Source: Ignavibacteriales bacterium (lineage in GTDB: Bacteria > Bacteroidota > Ignavibacteria > T3Sed10-11). Taken from it: a DNA stretch of 64,000 bases. The notes under the pieces are model-generated. The model was not told the DNA's origin and did no database searches. It saw only the letters and a program-made list of their open reading frames with translations. Shown one piece after another: positions 19,557 through 28,306 of this stretch (the stretch's first letter is position 1; each line of letters begins with the position of its first letter). The position numbers and the translations under genes were made by a program. The stretch covers positions 1 to 64,000 of the forward strand of contig PWTU01000538.1 of assembly GCA_003562775.1 (NCBI GenBank), in the 5' to 3' direction.

Positions 19557-20806
19557 AAGTTTTTTTAAAAAAATATTATAACTCCCTTTTGTTCATCTTC
19601 GGTCTGATTTTTCTATACATCACCCTATTTAAATTTTCGTTGACGAAACAGACTCTTCTATCGTTATGCTTTACAGTTATAAACACGGTTATCGCACCGC
19701 ATAAAGCGCGTGAAATTTGGAATTGGGCACTCATAGAGTACTGGATCGCCGGACTTATCTATGTATTTTTAATTATCGCAATTATATTCATCATTCTAAA
19801 AATAGAAAATTTTAAAACACTTATATCGAAATTTTTCCCGCAACGCAGTACATTGCTGGGGTTTTATGGCGTCGTTACCTTTGGTCTGATCGCATTATTA
19901 GCTCCGCTATTGGCGCCGGCAGATCCGTATGCGCAGGGAGATCTTGCCACAACCCGGCTTTTACAGCCGTTCACACACGGAACTATGTTGATTCGAATTC
20001 CGGACCCCCCTCCCGGGTTGGAGGGAAAAAACCGGATAGAACAAATTCGCCGAAGCGCGAATAACTACCTTCTAAATCGCATCACACGGTTCACCCGCTC
20101 AGATCAATTTACAGCCGGAAATGAATATCGAACAACATCAATCATTTTTATTCTGGGAACCGATTCATTAGGACGTGATATTCTCAGCAGAATAATCTAC
20201 GGTACACGAATCTCAGTCGGAATCGGGTTCGCCGCAACATTGGTTGCGATGTCATTTGGAACGTTGATCGGTTTAATATCGGGTTTCTTTTACGGATTTG
20301 TCGATAAAGTTTTGATGAGAATCGTCGATTTGTTTATTGCAATTCCGTCATTATTTCTCGTTATTACCCTTGTTGCTTTTTTAGGACGTTCAATAACAGT
20401 GCTCATTATTATACTGGCGGTAGCGGGTTGGATGGGAACTGCCCGGTTGGTCCGGGCGGAGGTATTAAAATTGCGGGAGCGTGAATTTGTTCTTTCCGCT
20501 CAACTGCTGGGGGTTCCGTGGTATGGTATTATACGGTCCCATCTGTTGCCGAATGTGCTGCCGGTGATTCTCACCGGTGCAGTTTTGCAATTGGGAAATG
20601 TAATTTTAGCCGAAGCCGCATTAAGCTTCCTCGGGTTAGGTACACAACCGCCGATTCCAAGCTGGGGAAATATCATCGGCGAAGCAACTCCATACCTGCG
20701 AATTGCCTGGTGGATTGCAATATTTCCGGGCATCGCACTATCAATGTTTGTGATTTCGGCTCATTTAATCGTTGAAGGAGCACAGGAAAAAATTCAAAGT
20801 ATTTAG
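19553..20806 (+). CDS. Peptide ABC transporter permease (OppC/DppC-like) with long N-terminal region
   Basis: 417 residues from ATG 19553. The C-terminal two-thirds is a standard permease, with GTDSLGRDILSRIIYGTRISVGIG-like core (TDSLGRDILSRIIYGTR) and EAA loop SAQLLGVPWYGIIRSHLLPN. The first roughly 130 residues add three or so extra hydrophobic segments before the usual LLAPLLAPADPYAQG entry, and a further segment of about 80 residues sits between that entry and the core; the protein is therefore about 120 residues longer than typical DppC. A start upstream of 19553 in the same frame would run inside the previous gene and is not needed. Confidence 0.9.
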   Translation: MKVFLKKYYNSLLFIFGLIFLYITLFKFSLTKQTLLSLCFTVINTVIAPHKAREIWNWALIEYWIAGLIYVFLIIAIIFIILKIENFKTLISKFFPQRSTLLGFYGVVTFGLIALLAPLLAPADPYAQGDLATTRLLQPFTHGTMLIRIPDPPPGLEGKNRIEQIRRSANNYLLNRITRFTRSDQFTAGNEYRTTSIIFILGTDSLGRDILSRIIYGTRISVGIGFAATLVAMSFGTLIGLISGFFYGFVDKVLMRIVDLFIAIPSLFLVITLVAFLGRSITVLIIILAVAGWMGTARLVRAEVLKLREREFVLSAQLLGVPWYGIIRSHLLPNVLPVILTGAVLQLGNVILAEAALSFLGLGTQPPIPSWGNIIGEATPYLRIAWWIAIFPGIALSMFVISAHLIVEGAQEKIQSI

Positions 20807-20826
20807 TCTAACATCAAATTCGATTT

Positions 20827-23800
20827 ATGGCCATCCTAAACAAACGTTGTGAGATTATTGAAAAAATCGGTTCGGGATCGACGGGCAGTGTATATCTCGT
20901 TAAAGACACGTTTTACGAAAACGTTTCGGTTGCGTTAAAAACAATTCAAGCGGATTATATCACCGCGGAATCATTAAAATCTCTTAAAAACGAATTTCTG
21001 ACTCTCAAGCAATTTGATCATCCAAACCTTGTTAAAGTATTTCACTTTGACAAGATTGTCGTCTCGGATGTTCCGGAGTTTATAAACGATTACTTTTTCA
21101 CGCTCAGTTACATCAAAGGACGAAATTTACTTCAGGCAACAGAAAACGTTTCGGTTGAATCACTGTATGAAATAACCTATCAGCTTTGCGAAGCACTCCA
21201 CTATATACACAGGCATGATCTCATTCATTTCGATATAAAACCGGACAATATTCTTATAACCGAAGAAATGGTAAACGATGAACTCCTGCCTATCGTAAAA
21301 ATTATCGATTTCGGGTTTGCCGCAACAAATGTCGGTGAAGACAGACCTCCTATTCGAGGCACCCTTGAATACATTGCACCGGAACTTCTTCGCGGCGAGT
21401 CGTTCGATCAAAGAGTTGACCTGTATTCTCTCGGTGTAACTCTTTACCATATTATAACCCGTACGCTTCCTTTTGCAGCGGATTCTTCCATCGATATAAT
21501 TAAAAAACAAATATTAGAAGTCCCTCCTCCTCTCTCCCGCCTCCGTCACGATATTCCGGAAGAATTAAATTACATAGTGACAAAACTCCTTGAAAAAGAT
21601 CCGGTCAAAAGATTTCAAAATGCAAGCGAAATTATCGAATTGGTACGTGAGAGATTTCCCAGATATCATATTTTGAAGAAACAAGTCTCCGACATCCCTC
21701 CCGTAAAAATTATCGGAAGAGAAAAGGAAATAGCCGCTTTAATTGAAAAAATTAAAACCCGTATTAACAAAACTCCAAGCGGAGACATAAATCTTATCAT
21801 TATTGAAGGTGATGCCGGCATTGGAAAGACTGCTTTGTTATCCGAATTGGCAAGGCGTATCGAATCAGATGAATACCCAATTTTCGAAACGCGTTGCTTT
21901 GGCGAATCCTCAGCACCCTATGAACCATTTCGTATATTGTGTAAAGCAATTCTGTTTTATCTTAAAAAATTAGATGAAACTGGAGAAAAACTTATCTCAC
22001 AATATAACTCTGTATTCGAAACGTTAGTATCCGATTTATTTCGCGGAAACGGAGATTCGCATGCACAGATACCCGAGGGCGTCGATTCAAAGTTACGATT
22101 TCATAACCTTGTGGCGTCACTGTTTGTGGAATTTGCAGAGCTAAGACCCTTTGCTATGTTCATCGATGATATCCATCTTGCCGATGAGTCGAGTGTTGAA
22201 CTATTTCACTATATCGAGCGGTCGATTGTCGATTCACCGGCTATTATTATCGCAACCTCTCACTCCGGGAAACAAGAACAGTGGCAACAAACAAGAAAAA
22301 ACGGATCTGCGATAATCCCGCTTTCCGAATTCAATGAGACTGAGATACAGAAATTTGTGGAGACCTACCTCAACAACAAACACATTGATAAAGAAATAAT
22401 AAAAACATTACACCAGGAAGTGGGTGGTTTACCCTATCTTTTAAGAGAATTTCTGCTTCAATTTTCAGATCTCCCACCCAAGGAAGCAATACCGGCTCTC
22501 ACCCGTGCACTAAAGGAACCAGATCGTTTCCCGCGTACAATAACTCAATTGTACCAGAATAAAATCGATCAGGGAATGCCGGAGGAAAACAATCTGCTCG
22601 CAATGCTAAGTTGCTTTCCTACTCCTATAACCGATTCGCTGTGTAAAAAGATAAGTCCATATTCTCCCGAGAGAACAATGCAATTTATCAACAAGATTTC
22701 GCGAAAAGGGTATCTCAATATAACGGACGATGGAACAAGATATCAATTTGCTCAGCGACGTTTTCAACAATTCATCTATAATTCAATCGGCGATGAGAAA
22801 AAGGAATTACATCACCTCATTGCAGAAGTTCTGGAACAAACGTACCCGAAAAAACCATCGGATCAATCAAAACAGATTGCATACCACTTCAAAGAATCGG
22901 GAAATACAGAAAAAGCGGTACAACATTATTTAGATGCAGCAGAATACGCAATTTCGATTTTCGCAATAAATGAATATACCCAATTACTTGAAATATGTCT
23001 TGAACTCCAAACTGACGACGACCCGCTGAAAAAAAAGATAATGGAAAAATTAGGCAACGGATATATTCTTGTTGCCGATTACGGGAGTGCAGAAAAAATA
23101 TATAAGCAACTGCTGCGCCTTCCCGACATACCGGATTCAACAATACTACTGTATCTCAAGTCATTGGGAATAGCACAAATTCGCTTAGGACATCTTGACG
23201 ATGCGATACAATCTCTATCTGAAGCATCGACGCTGGCGCTCTCTCTATCTGATCAAATTGAACTTGAAGGTGAATTGGTATCGATAGAGATTATGCGCGG
23301 GAATTATACAGAGGCACAGGATCGCTGCACTAAATTGCTGAATGAATTTCGCGAGGCAAAATCCACCTCCGAATTAAGCACCCTTTATAACAAAATGGGA
23401 ATTATTAATTTCTATCAAACCAACTATGACGAAGCCAAACAAAACTTTTCCCGCTCTCTAAGCATATTAAAGAAACTCAATTTAAAGGATAAATTGATCG
23501 TTCCCTATTTGAACCTCGGCAATGTTTCCAGTAACCGGGAAAATTATCAGGAAGCGGAATACTACTGGAATGAAGCGCTCAAATTGTGCAAAGAAATCGG
23601 CAATGTACAACAAGAGGCACAAATATATAACAACCTGGGGATAGCCGCATATCAACAGGAAAAATATAATGAGTCGCTCTCCTATTATAAAAAAGCGCTG
23701 AATATATTCAGGAGAACCGGCAACATACCGGGTGAAGCTCTCTGTTTGTCAAATCTCGGAGAGGTGTATTTAGCGATTTCGGAATTTCAGAATGCGCTGA

Positions 23801-24549
23801 CTAATTTGCAACAATGTCTCGATATTAACGACTATTTGCAAGATAATGAGGGATTGACCGAGAGTAACCTCCACCTTGCAAATATATTTCTTCAAATCGG
23901 CGATGCGGATCGAACACGCTATCATCTTGACAATGCCGGACGTATTATAGAAGCAACGGGAATCAATTCACAGCGCGGGACATTTTTATACCTCTCGGGT
24001 AAATTAGAAGGATATTGCAATAATTATGAAGCAGCAACCGATTACTTCACAGACGCTCACACATTCTTTGAAAATACAAACGATTTAAAGCAACGATACG
24101 CAACGTTACTTGAAATATCACGCATTGAAAGATCTCAGGAAAATTACGAGAAAGCTACACAACTACTGAACGATATTCTCACGTTTTGTATCAACGAAAA
24201 TTTGACATGGATGCGAGCCGAAGTACTATATGAATTCGGAGTGCTCTCCAGGAAATATAAAGCCGATGATAGTTTTAATCCTTTGAATTACTTCAACGAT
24301 TCGTTTAAAATTATTCGGGATCATCCTGTATCCGATCTGACATGGAAAATTTGCTATCATATCGGAAAAGAATATTTACACCGGGGATTAAATGCCAAGT
24401 CGAGAGAATATTTTCATCTTGCCCAAAAAGTTCTCGATTATTTGGTCGGCTCATTTAGCGATCGGTCAATTAGATTCACATACCTTAATAACCACCGGCG
24501 CAGAGAAACGATCGAAGATATTGCCTCCATTCTCCACCGAATCGGTTAA
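20827..24549 (+). CDS. Ser/Thr protein kinase fused to AAA ATPase and TPR array
   Basis: 1240 residues. Residues 10-275 are a Hanks-type kinase: glycine loop GSGSTGSV, Lys38 in VALKTI, catalytic loop HFDIKPDN with Asp136, DFG at 161-163 and APE at 184-186. The catalytic loop has Phe in place of the usual Arg (HFD), a non-RD kinase. Residues about 295-620 are an AAA_16/STAND-like ATPase with Walker A GDAGIGKT (328-335) and Walker B FIDDIH around 447. From about 680 to the end are ten or more TPR repeats. There is no membrane segment, so it is a cytosolic signalling hub. It starts 20 bases after the peptide permease stop and heads the sigma-54 signalling locus. Architecture resembles PknK/HstK-type kinases, but the GAF-histidine kinase part is encoded separately here. 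Confidence 0.93.
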   Translation: MAILNKRCEIIEKIGSGSTGSVYLVKDTFYENVSVALKTIQADYITAESLKSLKNEFLTLKQFDHPNLVKVFHFDKIVVSDVPEFINDYFFTLSYIKGRNLLQATENVSVESLYEITYQLCEALHYIHRHDLIHFDIKPDNILITEEMVNDELLPIVKIIDFGFAATNVGEDRPPIRGTLEYIAPELLRGESFDQRVDLYSLGVTLYHIITRTLPFAADSSIDIIKKQILEVPPPLSRLRHDIPEELNYIVTKLLEKDPVKRFQNASEIIELVRERFPRYHILKKQVSDIPPVKIIGREKEIAALIEKIKTRINKTPSGDINLIIIEGDAGIGKTALLSELARRIESDEYPIFETRCFGESSAPYEPFRILCKAILFYLKKLDETGEKLISQYNSVFETLVSDLFRGNGDSHAQIPEGVDSKLRFHNLVASLFVEFAELRPFAMFIDDIHLADESSVELFHYIERSIVDSPAIIIATSHSGKQEQWQQTRKNGSAIIPLSEFNETEIQKFVETYLNNKHIDKEIIKTLHQEVGGLPYLLREFLLQFSDLPPKEAIPALTRALKEPDRFPRTITQLYQNKIDQGMPEENNLLAMLSCFPTPITDSLCKKISPYSPERTMQFINKISRKGYLNITDDGTRYQFAQRRFQQFIYNSIGDEKKELHHLIAEVLEQTYPKKPSDQSKQIAYHFKESGNTEKAVQHYLDAAEYAISIFAINEYTQLLEICLELQTDDDPLKKKIMEKLGNGYILVADYGSAEKIYKQLLRLPDIPDSTILLYLKSLGIAQIRLGHLDDAIQSLSEASTLALSLSDQIELEGELVSIEIMRGNYTEAQDRCTKLLNEFREAKSTSELSTLYNKMGIINFYQTNYDEAKQNFSRSLSILKKLNLKDKLIVPYLNLGNVSSNRENYQEAEYYWNEALKLCKEIGNVQQEAQIYNNLGIAAYQQEKYNESLSYYKKALNIFRRTGNIPGEALCLSNLGEVYLAISEFQNALTNLQQCLDINDYLQDNEGLTESNLHLANIFLQIGDADRTRYHLDNAGRIIEATGINSQRGTFLYLSGKLEGYCNNYEAATDYFTDAHTFFENTNDLKQRYATLLEISRIERSQENYEKATQLLNDILTFCINENLTWMRAEVLYEFGVLSRKYKADDSFNPLNYFNDSFKIIRDHPVSDLTWKICYHIGKEYLHRGLNAKSREYFHLAQKVLDYLVGSFSDRSIRFTYLNNHRRRETIEDIASILHRIG

Positions 24550-24553
24550 TAAT

Positions 24554-24598
24554 TGTAATACAATATTACACCTTAATGTAACATAATGTTACATTAAG
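24554..24598. promoter_or_regulatory. Two TGTAA...TTACA dyads upstream of lipoprotein 1
   Basis: Dyad 1 is TGTAATA-CAA-TATTACA (24554-24570). Dyad 2 is CTTAATGTAAC-ATAAT-GTTACATTAAG (24572-24598) and contains TGTAA-N7-TTACA at 24578-24594. Centres are 24 bases apart. They lie about 95-130 bases upstream of the -24/-12 element at 24691, the usual position of sigma-54 activator sites. Dyad 2 could also be part of a terminator for the kinase gene, but no T-run follows directly. Confidence 0.6.
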
Positions 24599-24690
24599 TA
24601 AATACAAAAATACTATTTTTGTGAGAGCTCAATTCTCTAACCTTATAAAATACAAGTATATACAGAACTAAATTTACGGTCATCATTATC

Positions 24691-24705
24691 TGGCACGATT
24701 ATTGT
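24691..24705 (+). promoter_or_regulatory. Sigma-54 (-24/-12) promoter-like element for lipoprotein 1
   Basis: TGGCAC at 24691-24696, five bases, then TTGT at 24702-24705. The -24 half is a perfect match to the RpoN consensus; the -12 half has TTGT where TTGC is usual, a change shared by all four elements in this window. The predicted transcript would start near 24717, about 43 bases before the ATG at 24760. Confidence 0.7.
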
Positions 24706-24759
24706 GATTTCTACAAATGTAAATCATTTAACATCAATAATGTAATTACGGGGGAAGCA

Positions 24760-25338
24760 ATGCTTCGCAAATCTTTTTCGTTCATCATACTTGCAGGACT
24801 TTTAGTTTTCTTCGTCGGGTGCAGTGATTTTGAGAACCCGATAGGAGTCGAAGAAAAAGCAGAGTCAAAAGAACTCAATTTTCTAAACCTGCCGGATCCG
24901 GGCGTGTTATTTAAAACGATGGAAACATCTACCACTATCAGCCCTCAGACCGGCGGCGAACTCAAGCTCGAATATTCTCAGGGACAGGGCAACGATAAAG
25001 TCGATATCAACATCACGTTACGTTTCGAGCCCGGCTCGGTATCCGAGGATATAAAGGTCTCAATGAGCGTCGATCAAGATATACTAATGACTAACATCGA
25101 CATCACATTCGGGCCTTCGGGATCTGAATTCCTGAAACCTGCAAAACTATCGGTCAATACCAGAGGACTCGATCTTTCGGGAGTCCCTTCAGATGCCGAA
25201 ATAAGTCTTTATTATGACAATAACGGGAAATGGGAAGAAATCAGTTCAAATATGATACGTCATAATGTCGATCTGGGACAATTGCAATGTGTAAACGGTG
25301 AGATTCCGCATTTCTCACGATATGCATTTGCATTTTAA
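24760..25338 (+). CDS. ZU5-like lipoprotein, copy 1
   Basis: 192 residues. Signal peptide with lipobox FVGC (Cys about 21) followed by Ser-Asp-Phe-Glu-Asn-Pro. After a linker, residues about 70-190 read ISPQTGGELKLEYS, ITLRFEPGSVSEDI, FGPSGSEFLKPAKLSVN and end HFSRYAFAF. The GG-x-L...PxGS...GPSG-x-F-x-KP pattern resembles ZU5-type beta domains, an assignment by pattern only. A paralogue lies at 29987 with the same ending. GGGGGAAG precedes the ATG. It sits behind a sigma-54-like promoter and is probably the envelope output of the locus. The function is unknown. Confidence 0.85.
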   Translation: MLRKSFSFIILAGLLVFFVGCSDFENPIGVEEKAESKELNFLNLPDPGVLFKTMETSTTISPQTGGELKLEYSQGQGNDKVDINITLRFEPGSVSEDIKVSMSVDQDILMTNIDITFGPSGSEFLKPAKLSVNTRGLDLSGVPSDAEISLYYDNNGKWEEISSNMIRHNVDLGQLQCVNGEIPHFSRYAFAF

Positions 25339-25377
25339 AAAATAATTGTAGAAATTCTCCCGAACCCGAAAGAACCA

Positions 25378-26634
25378 ATGCAAAATTATAATAATAACCC
25401 AAAACACATTAAATTCGACGAGGAACTCAACGATCTGTTGACCCGATACTGTTCAGAATCTCTTGTACGTAAAATTCAATCGGATAAAAAAGAGATTCCA
25501 CTCATCGAAAAAAGGATGCATAAGAGTTCTAAAGATCGAGATGAACACATAAATGTAAGTGCAGATTTGGTATATGGATTTCATCTCGACACCATTATCG
25601 CCAGATGCGAAGAGGAACTATCACCCCCCGAATACTATGAACTTCTTAACGAAATAGGCGATATTTGCAAACGCTTCGGACAATTTGAAAAATCCAGAGA
25701 AATCTATCATCGTGTTATACTTTCACTGAACGGCGATATCCGGTACTCAAAACAAAAAGGGATAGCATTCTTAAGAAGATCGGAGATTTTTATTCGACAG
25801 GCCGAATGGGATTCAGCCCTCGCCGATTTAAAGATAGGTAAACAGCACTTTCTCGATGCCCGGTACAACGATGGAATCGGGCATGTTGAAAATAGTCTCG
25901 GTATTTTGTATGCCGAAAAAGGGGAACTGAAAAAATCTATACATCACTGGAAAAACGCCCACGCTATATTTGAAGATGAGAATGACGAGATGACGGCGGC
26001 GGTGCTTATGAGTCTCGGAATTGCCAACAATATTGCAGGTGAATGGGATGAAGCACTCAGTTATTATCAGCGGGCGCTCCCGAAATTTGAGCAGATCGGT
26101 TCGATGTCCAGATTGGCGGAACTTCATCACAATATAGGTATGACCTTCCTATCAAAAGGAAACATTGATTCAGCAATCAACCAATTCGACGAAAGCATTT
26201 CATACTCAAGCCAACAATTTTATCAATCGGTAATGGGGTTGTCCTATCTGGGTAAAGCGGATGCGTATGCACGGAAAGGCGATTACAGTACTTCAATGTT
26301 GTTTATTCAAAATGCGCTCGATATATTTAGAAAATTAAACGATCATCTCAGCATTGCAGATACTTACAAAATCAAAGGGATTATTCACCGCGAAACCGGG
26401 AATACAGAAATAGCAGAGGTCTATCTCAAAACAAGTATTCGCTTGAACGAGTTATACCAGTGTGCTCTCGGTCTTGGCGAATCGCAATACGAACTTGGTA
26501 TATTATACAACCAGTGTTCGGAAAAGCAAAAAGCAGTCAGTGTATTTCAGAACTCGTTACAAAATTTCCAAAGAGTAGGTGCTTATAAAAATGAACAATC
26601 CGTAAAAGAATCATTGGCATCTGCCCTTGAATAA
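25378..26634 (+). CDS. Tetratricopeptide-repeat protein
   Basis: 418 residues, cytosolic, no signal peptide. From about residue 80 it is a continuous run of TPR helices (for example ENSLGILYAEKGELKKSIHHW, MSLGIANNIAGEWDEALSYY, HNIGMTFLSKGNIDSAINQF). These resemble the C-terminal TPR array of the Ser/Thr kinase protein upstream, suggesting a shared origin or shared partner. It starts 39 bases after lipoprotein 1 and probably shares its transcript. A scaffold role between kinase and regulator is inference. Confidence 0.88.
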   Translation: MQNYNNNPKHIKFDEELNDLLTRYCSESLVRKIQSDKKEIPLIEKRMHKSSKDRDEHINVSADLVYGFHLDTIIARCEEELSPPEYYELLNEIGDICKRFGQFEKSREIYHRVILSLNGDIRYSKQKGIAFLRRSEIFIRQAEWDSALADLKIGKQHFLDARYNDGIGHVENSLGILYAEKGELKKSIHHWKNAHAIFEDENDEMTAAVLMSLGIANNIAGEWDEALSYYQRALPKFEQIGSMSRLAELHHNIGMTFLSKGNIDSAINQFDESISYSSQQFYQSVMGLSYLGKADAYARKGDYSTSMLFIQNALDIFRKLNDHLSIADTYKIKGIIHRETGNTEIAEVYLKTSIRLNELYQCALGLGESQYELGILYNQCSEKQKAVSVFQNSLQNFQRVGAYKNEQSVKESLASALE

Positions 26635-26657
26635 TACCTCCAATTTCCACTACTTAA

Positions 26658-26716
26658 TGTTATACAAAATATTACGCCCTGTAATTTTTACAACATTATA
26701 ACGGTAAAATTTACCG
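26658..26716. promoter_or_regulatory. TGTAA...TTACA dyads upstream of the sigma-54 activator gene
   Basis: A perfect TGTAA-TTT-TTACA dyad lies at 26680-26692. A degenerate relative (TGTTATACAAAATATTACG) lies at 26658-26676 and a third dyad, CGGTAAA-A-TTTACCG, at 26702-26716. They precede the -24/-12 element at 26807 by 90-150 bases. The half-sites match those in front of both lipoproteins, suggesting one regulator binds all three, possibly the activator encoded just downstream. Confidence 0.55.
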
Positions 26717-26806
26717 GGTGAAATAATTACCTGTAGCTCATCTTTTTGAATTGCCGAACTTACCACCTCCGACCGGTTTTTTATTGATATTCATATTTTT
26801 TCACTC

Positions 26807-26821
26807 TGGCATCATGTTTGT
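26807..26821 (+). promoter_or_regulatory. Sigma-54 (-24/-12) promoter-like element for the activator gene
   Basis: TGGCAT at 26807-26812, five bases, TTGT at 26818-26821, followed by TGATACT. The element at 29914 has almost the same 3' flank (GTTTGTGGATACT), so the two are related by more than the core. The predicted start, near 26833, leaves a leader of roughly 37 bases to GTG 26870. Confidence 0.65.
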
Positions 26822-26869
26822 TGATACTTTGTATGTATCAATATCTGAAATTTGCTCTATAGAGATGAT

Positions 26870-28273
26870 GTGAGGAAAAATATTTCAATAATTAAAGGTG
26901 CATACAAAATAGGTGCTTTATCTTCACCTGAAATGGCGTCGGCAATCGATGAACTCCTGTCGCCGATGGATAACATTAAGGTCGAGACGTTATCACGCCC
27001 TCTCCGGGAGGAATCCCCGCACCTGATAATTTACGAGCCATCGAATACCAACGATGGAACGCAGGATCAATTGTTATCTTTTTTACGGGAGTGCAGTGAC
27101 AATATTCCGGTAATTGCAGTAACGAATAAACCGAATTACCAGAAAGCTATCGCATTACTAAGAGCGGGCCTAAAAGATTATATAAATCTGTCCAGCGAAA
27201 AATCAAAATTATATCAGCAAATAGAATCATATTTTAAATTATGGCAAAATGAGCAAGAGAAAAAAGCGTTTCAAGAATATACCAGAGCCACGTACGATTT
27301 CAGCCGGATTATTGGAAATTCTCCCCACATTGAAAAAGTATTGGAGGTCCTAAAGAAGGTTATAGACACAGAAAACGTAACGGTTCTGATAAGAGGTGAG
27401 ACCGGTACCGGCAAAGAATTGGTTGCAAAAGCCATTCATTACAACAGCAGAAACAGAGATAATCCCTTCGTCGAAATTGCTTGCACCGCTATTCCCGACA
27501 CATTACTTGAATCAGAACTCTTCGGTTACGAGAAAGGCGCTTTCACTGACGCACGCGATAAGAAAGCAGGTCTTTTTGAGATTGCCCAGGACGGTACTAT
27601 TTTTCTGGATGAGATCGGCGATATAACTCCGGTTATTCAATCAAAACTGCTCAAAGTCATTGAGGAGAAAAAATTCCGGAGACTTGGGAGCGTGCGTGAT
27701 ATCCCGGTACAAGCACGTATTATTTCGGCTACCGGCGTCAATCTGGAGCAAATGGTAGAATCGGGAAAATTCAGAAGAGATTTATATTACCGGCTTAATG
27801 TCGTCCCGATCGAACTCCCTCCCCTCCGTCAGAGAAAAGAGGATATTCCGATTCTTGCAAATCATTTTCTTCAACAATTCAACAAACAATATGAGAAAGA
27901 AGTTGAAGGATTTTCCAAGCGGGCAATAAATTTTCTGGCAGAACATACCTGGCCGGGAAACGTACGGGAATTAAAACACAGTATAGAGAGAGCAGTATTG
28001 TTGGTTGAACACGGATTAATCGATGATTCTCATTTTTCAATTAAAAATAACTCGAATACATTCGATGAAAATCAATCTCATACTTTCGACAATAATTATA
28101 TAACATTTAATTTATCTATAACAAATGCTACCCTGGAGGATGCAGAACGTCAATTAGTAAAAAAAATATTACACCACACCGGTGGAAATAAAACCAAAGC
28201 GGCACAGATAATGAAAATATCGCGTCCAAAACTCGATAGAATTATTAAACGAAATCAAAACTACTTACAATAG
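26870..28273 (+). CDS. Sigma-54-dependent Fis-type activator with pseudo-receiver domain
   Basis: 467 residues from GTG 26870; TTG 26852 is an alternative. Residues 1-120 look like a receiver domain, but the phosphoacceptor position reads HLIIYEPS (Glu56 in place of Asp), the N-terminal acidic pair is absent and the conserved Lys is missing (DYINLSSEK). Residues 145-380 are the AAA+ module: Walker A GETGTGKE (176-183), the sigma-54 contact loop GAFTDA (223-228, a known GAFTGA variant), Walker B GTIFLDEIGD, and RRDLYYRLNV. The C-terminus is a Fis-type HTH (GGNKTKAAQIMKISRPKLDR). It is an enhancer-binding activator of RNA polymerase-sigma-54, apparently autoregulated and not controlled by aspartyl phosphorylation in its own receiver. 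Confidence 0.93.
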   Translation: MRKNISIIKGAYKIGALSSPEMASAIDELLSPMDNIKVETLSRPLREESPHLIIYEPSNTNDGTQDQLLSFLRECSDNIPVIAVTNKPNYQKAIALLRAGLKDYINLSSEKSKLYQQIESYFKLWQNEQEKKAFQEYTRATYDFSRIIGNSPHIEKVLEVLKKVIDTENVTVLIRGETGTGKELVAKAIHYNSRNRDNPFVEIACTAIPDTLLESELFGYEKGAFTDARDKKAGLFEIAQDGTIFLDEIGDITPVIQSKLLKVIEEKKFRRLGSVRDIPVQARIISATGVNLEQMVESGKFRRDLYYRLNVVPIELPPLRQRKEDIPILANHFLQQFNKQYEKEVEGFSKRAINFLAEHTWPGNVRELKHSIERAVLLVEHGLIDDSHFSIKNNSNTFDENQSHTFDNNYITFNLSITNATLEDAERQLVKKILHHTGGNKTKAAQIMKISRPKLDRIIKRNQNYLQ

Positions 28274-28306
28274 AGATTTTCCTTTTATCGACTTATGGTA
28301 TAGTGT

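Noticed and set aside
24572-24598. Hairpin as terminator of the Ser/Thr kinase gene
   Set aside because: No T-run follows and the same half-sites occur at the other two promoters, so a regulator site is the better reading; not excluded.
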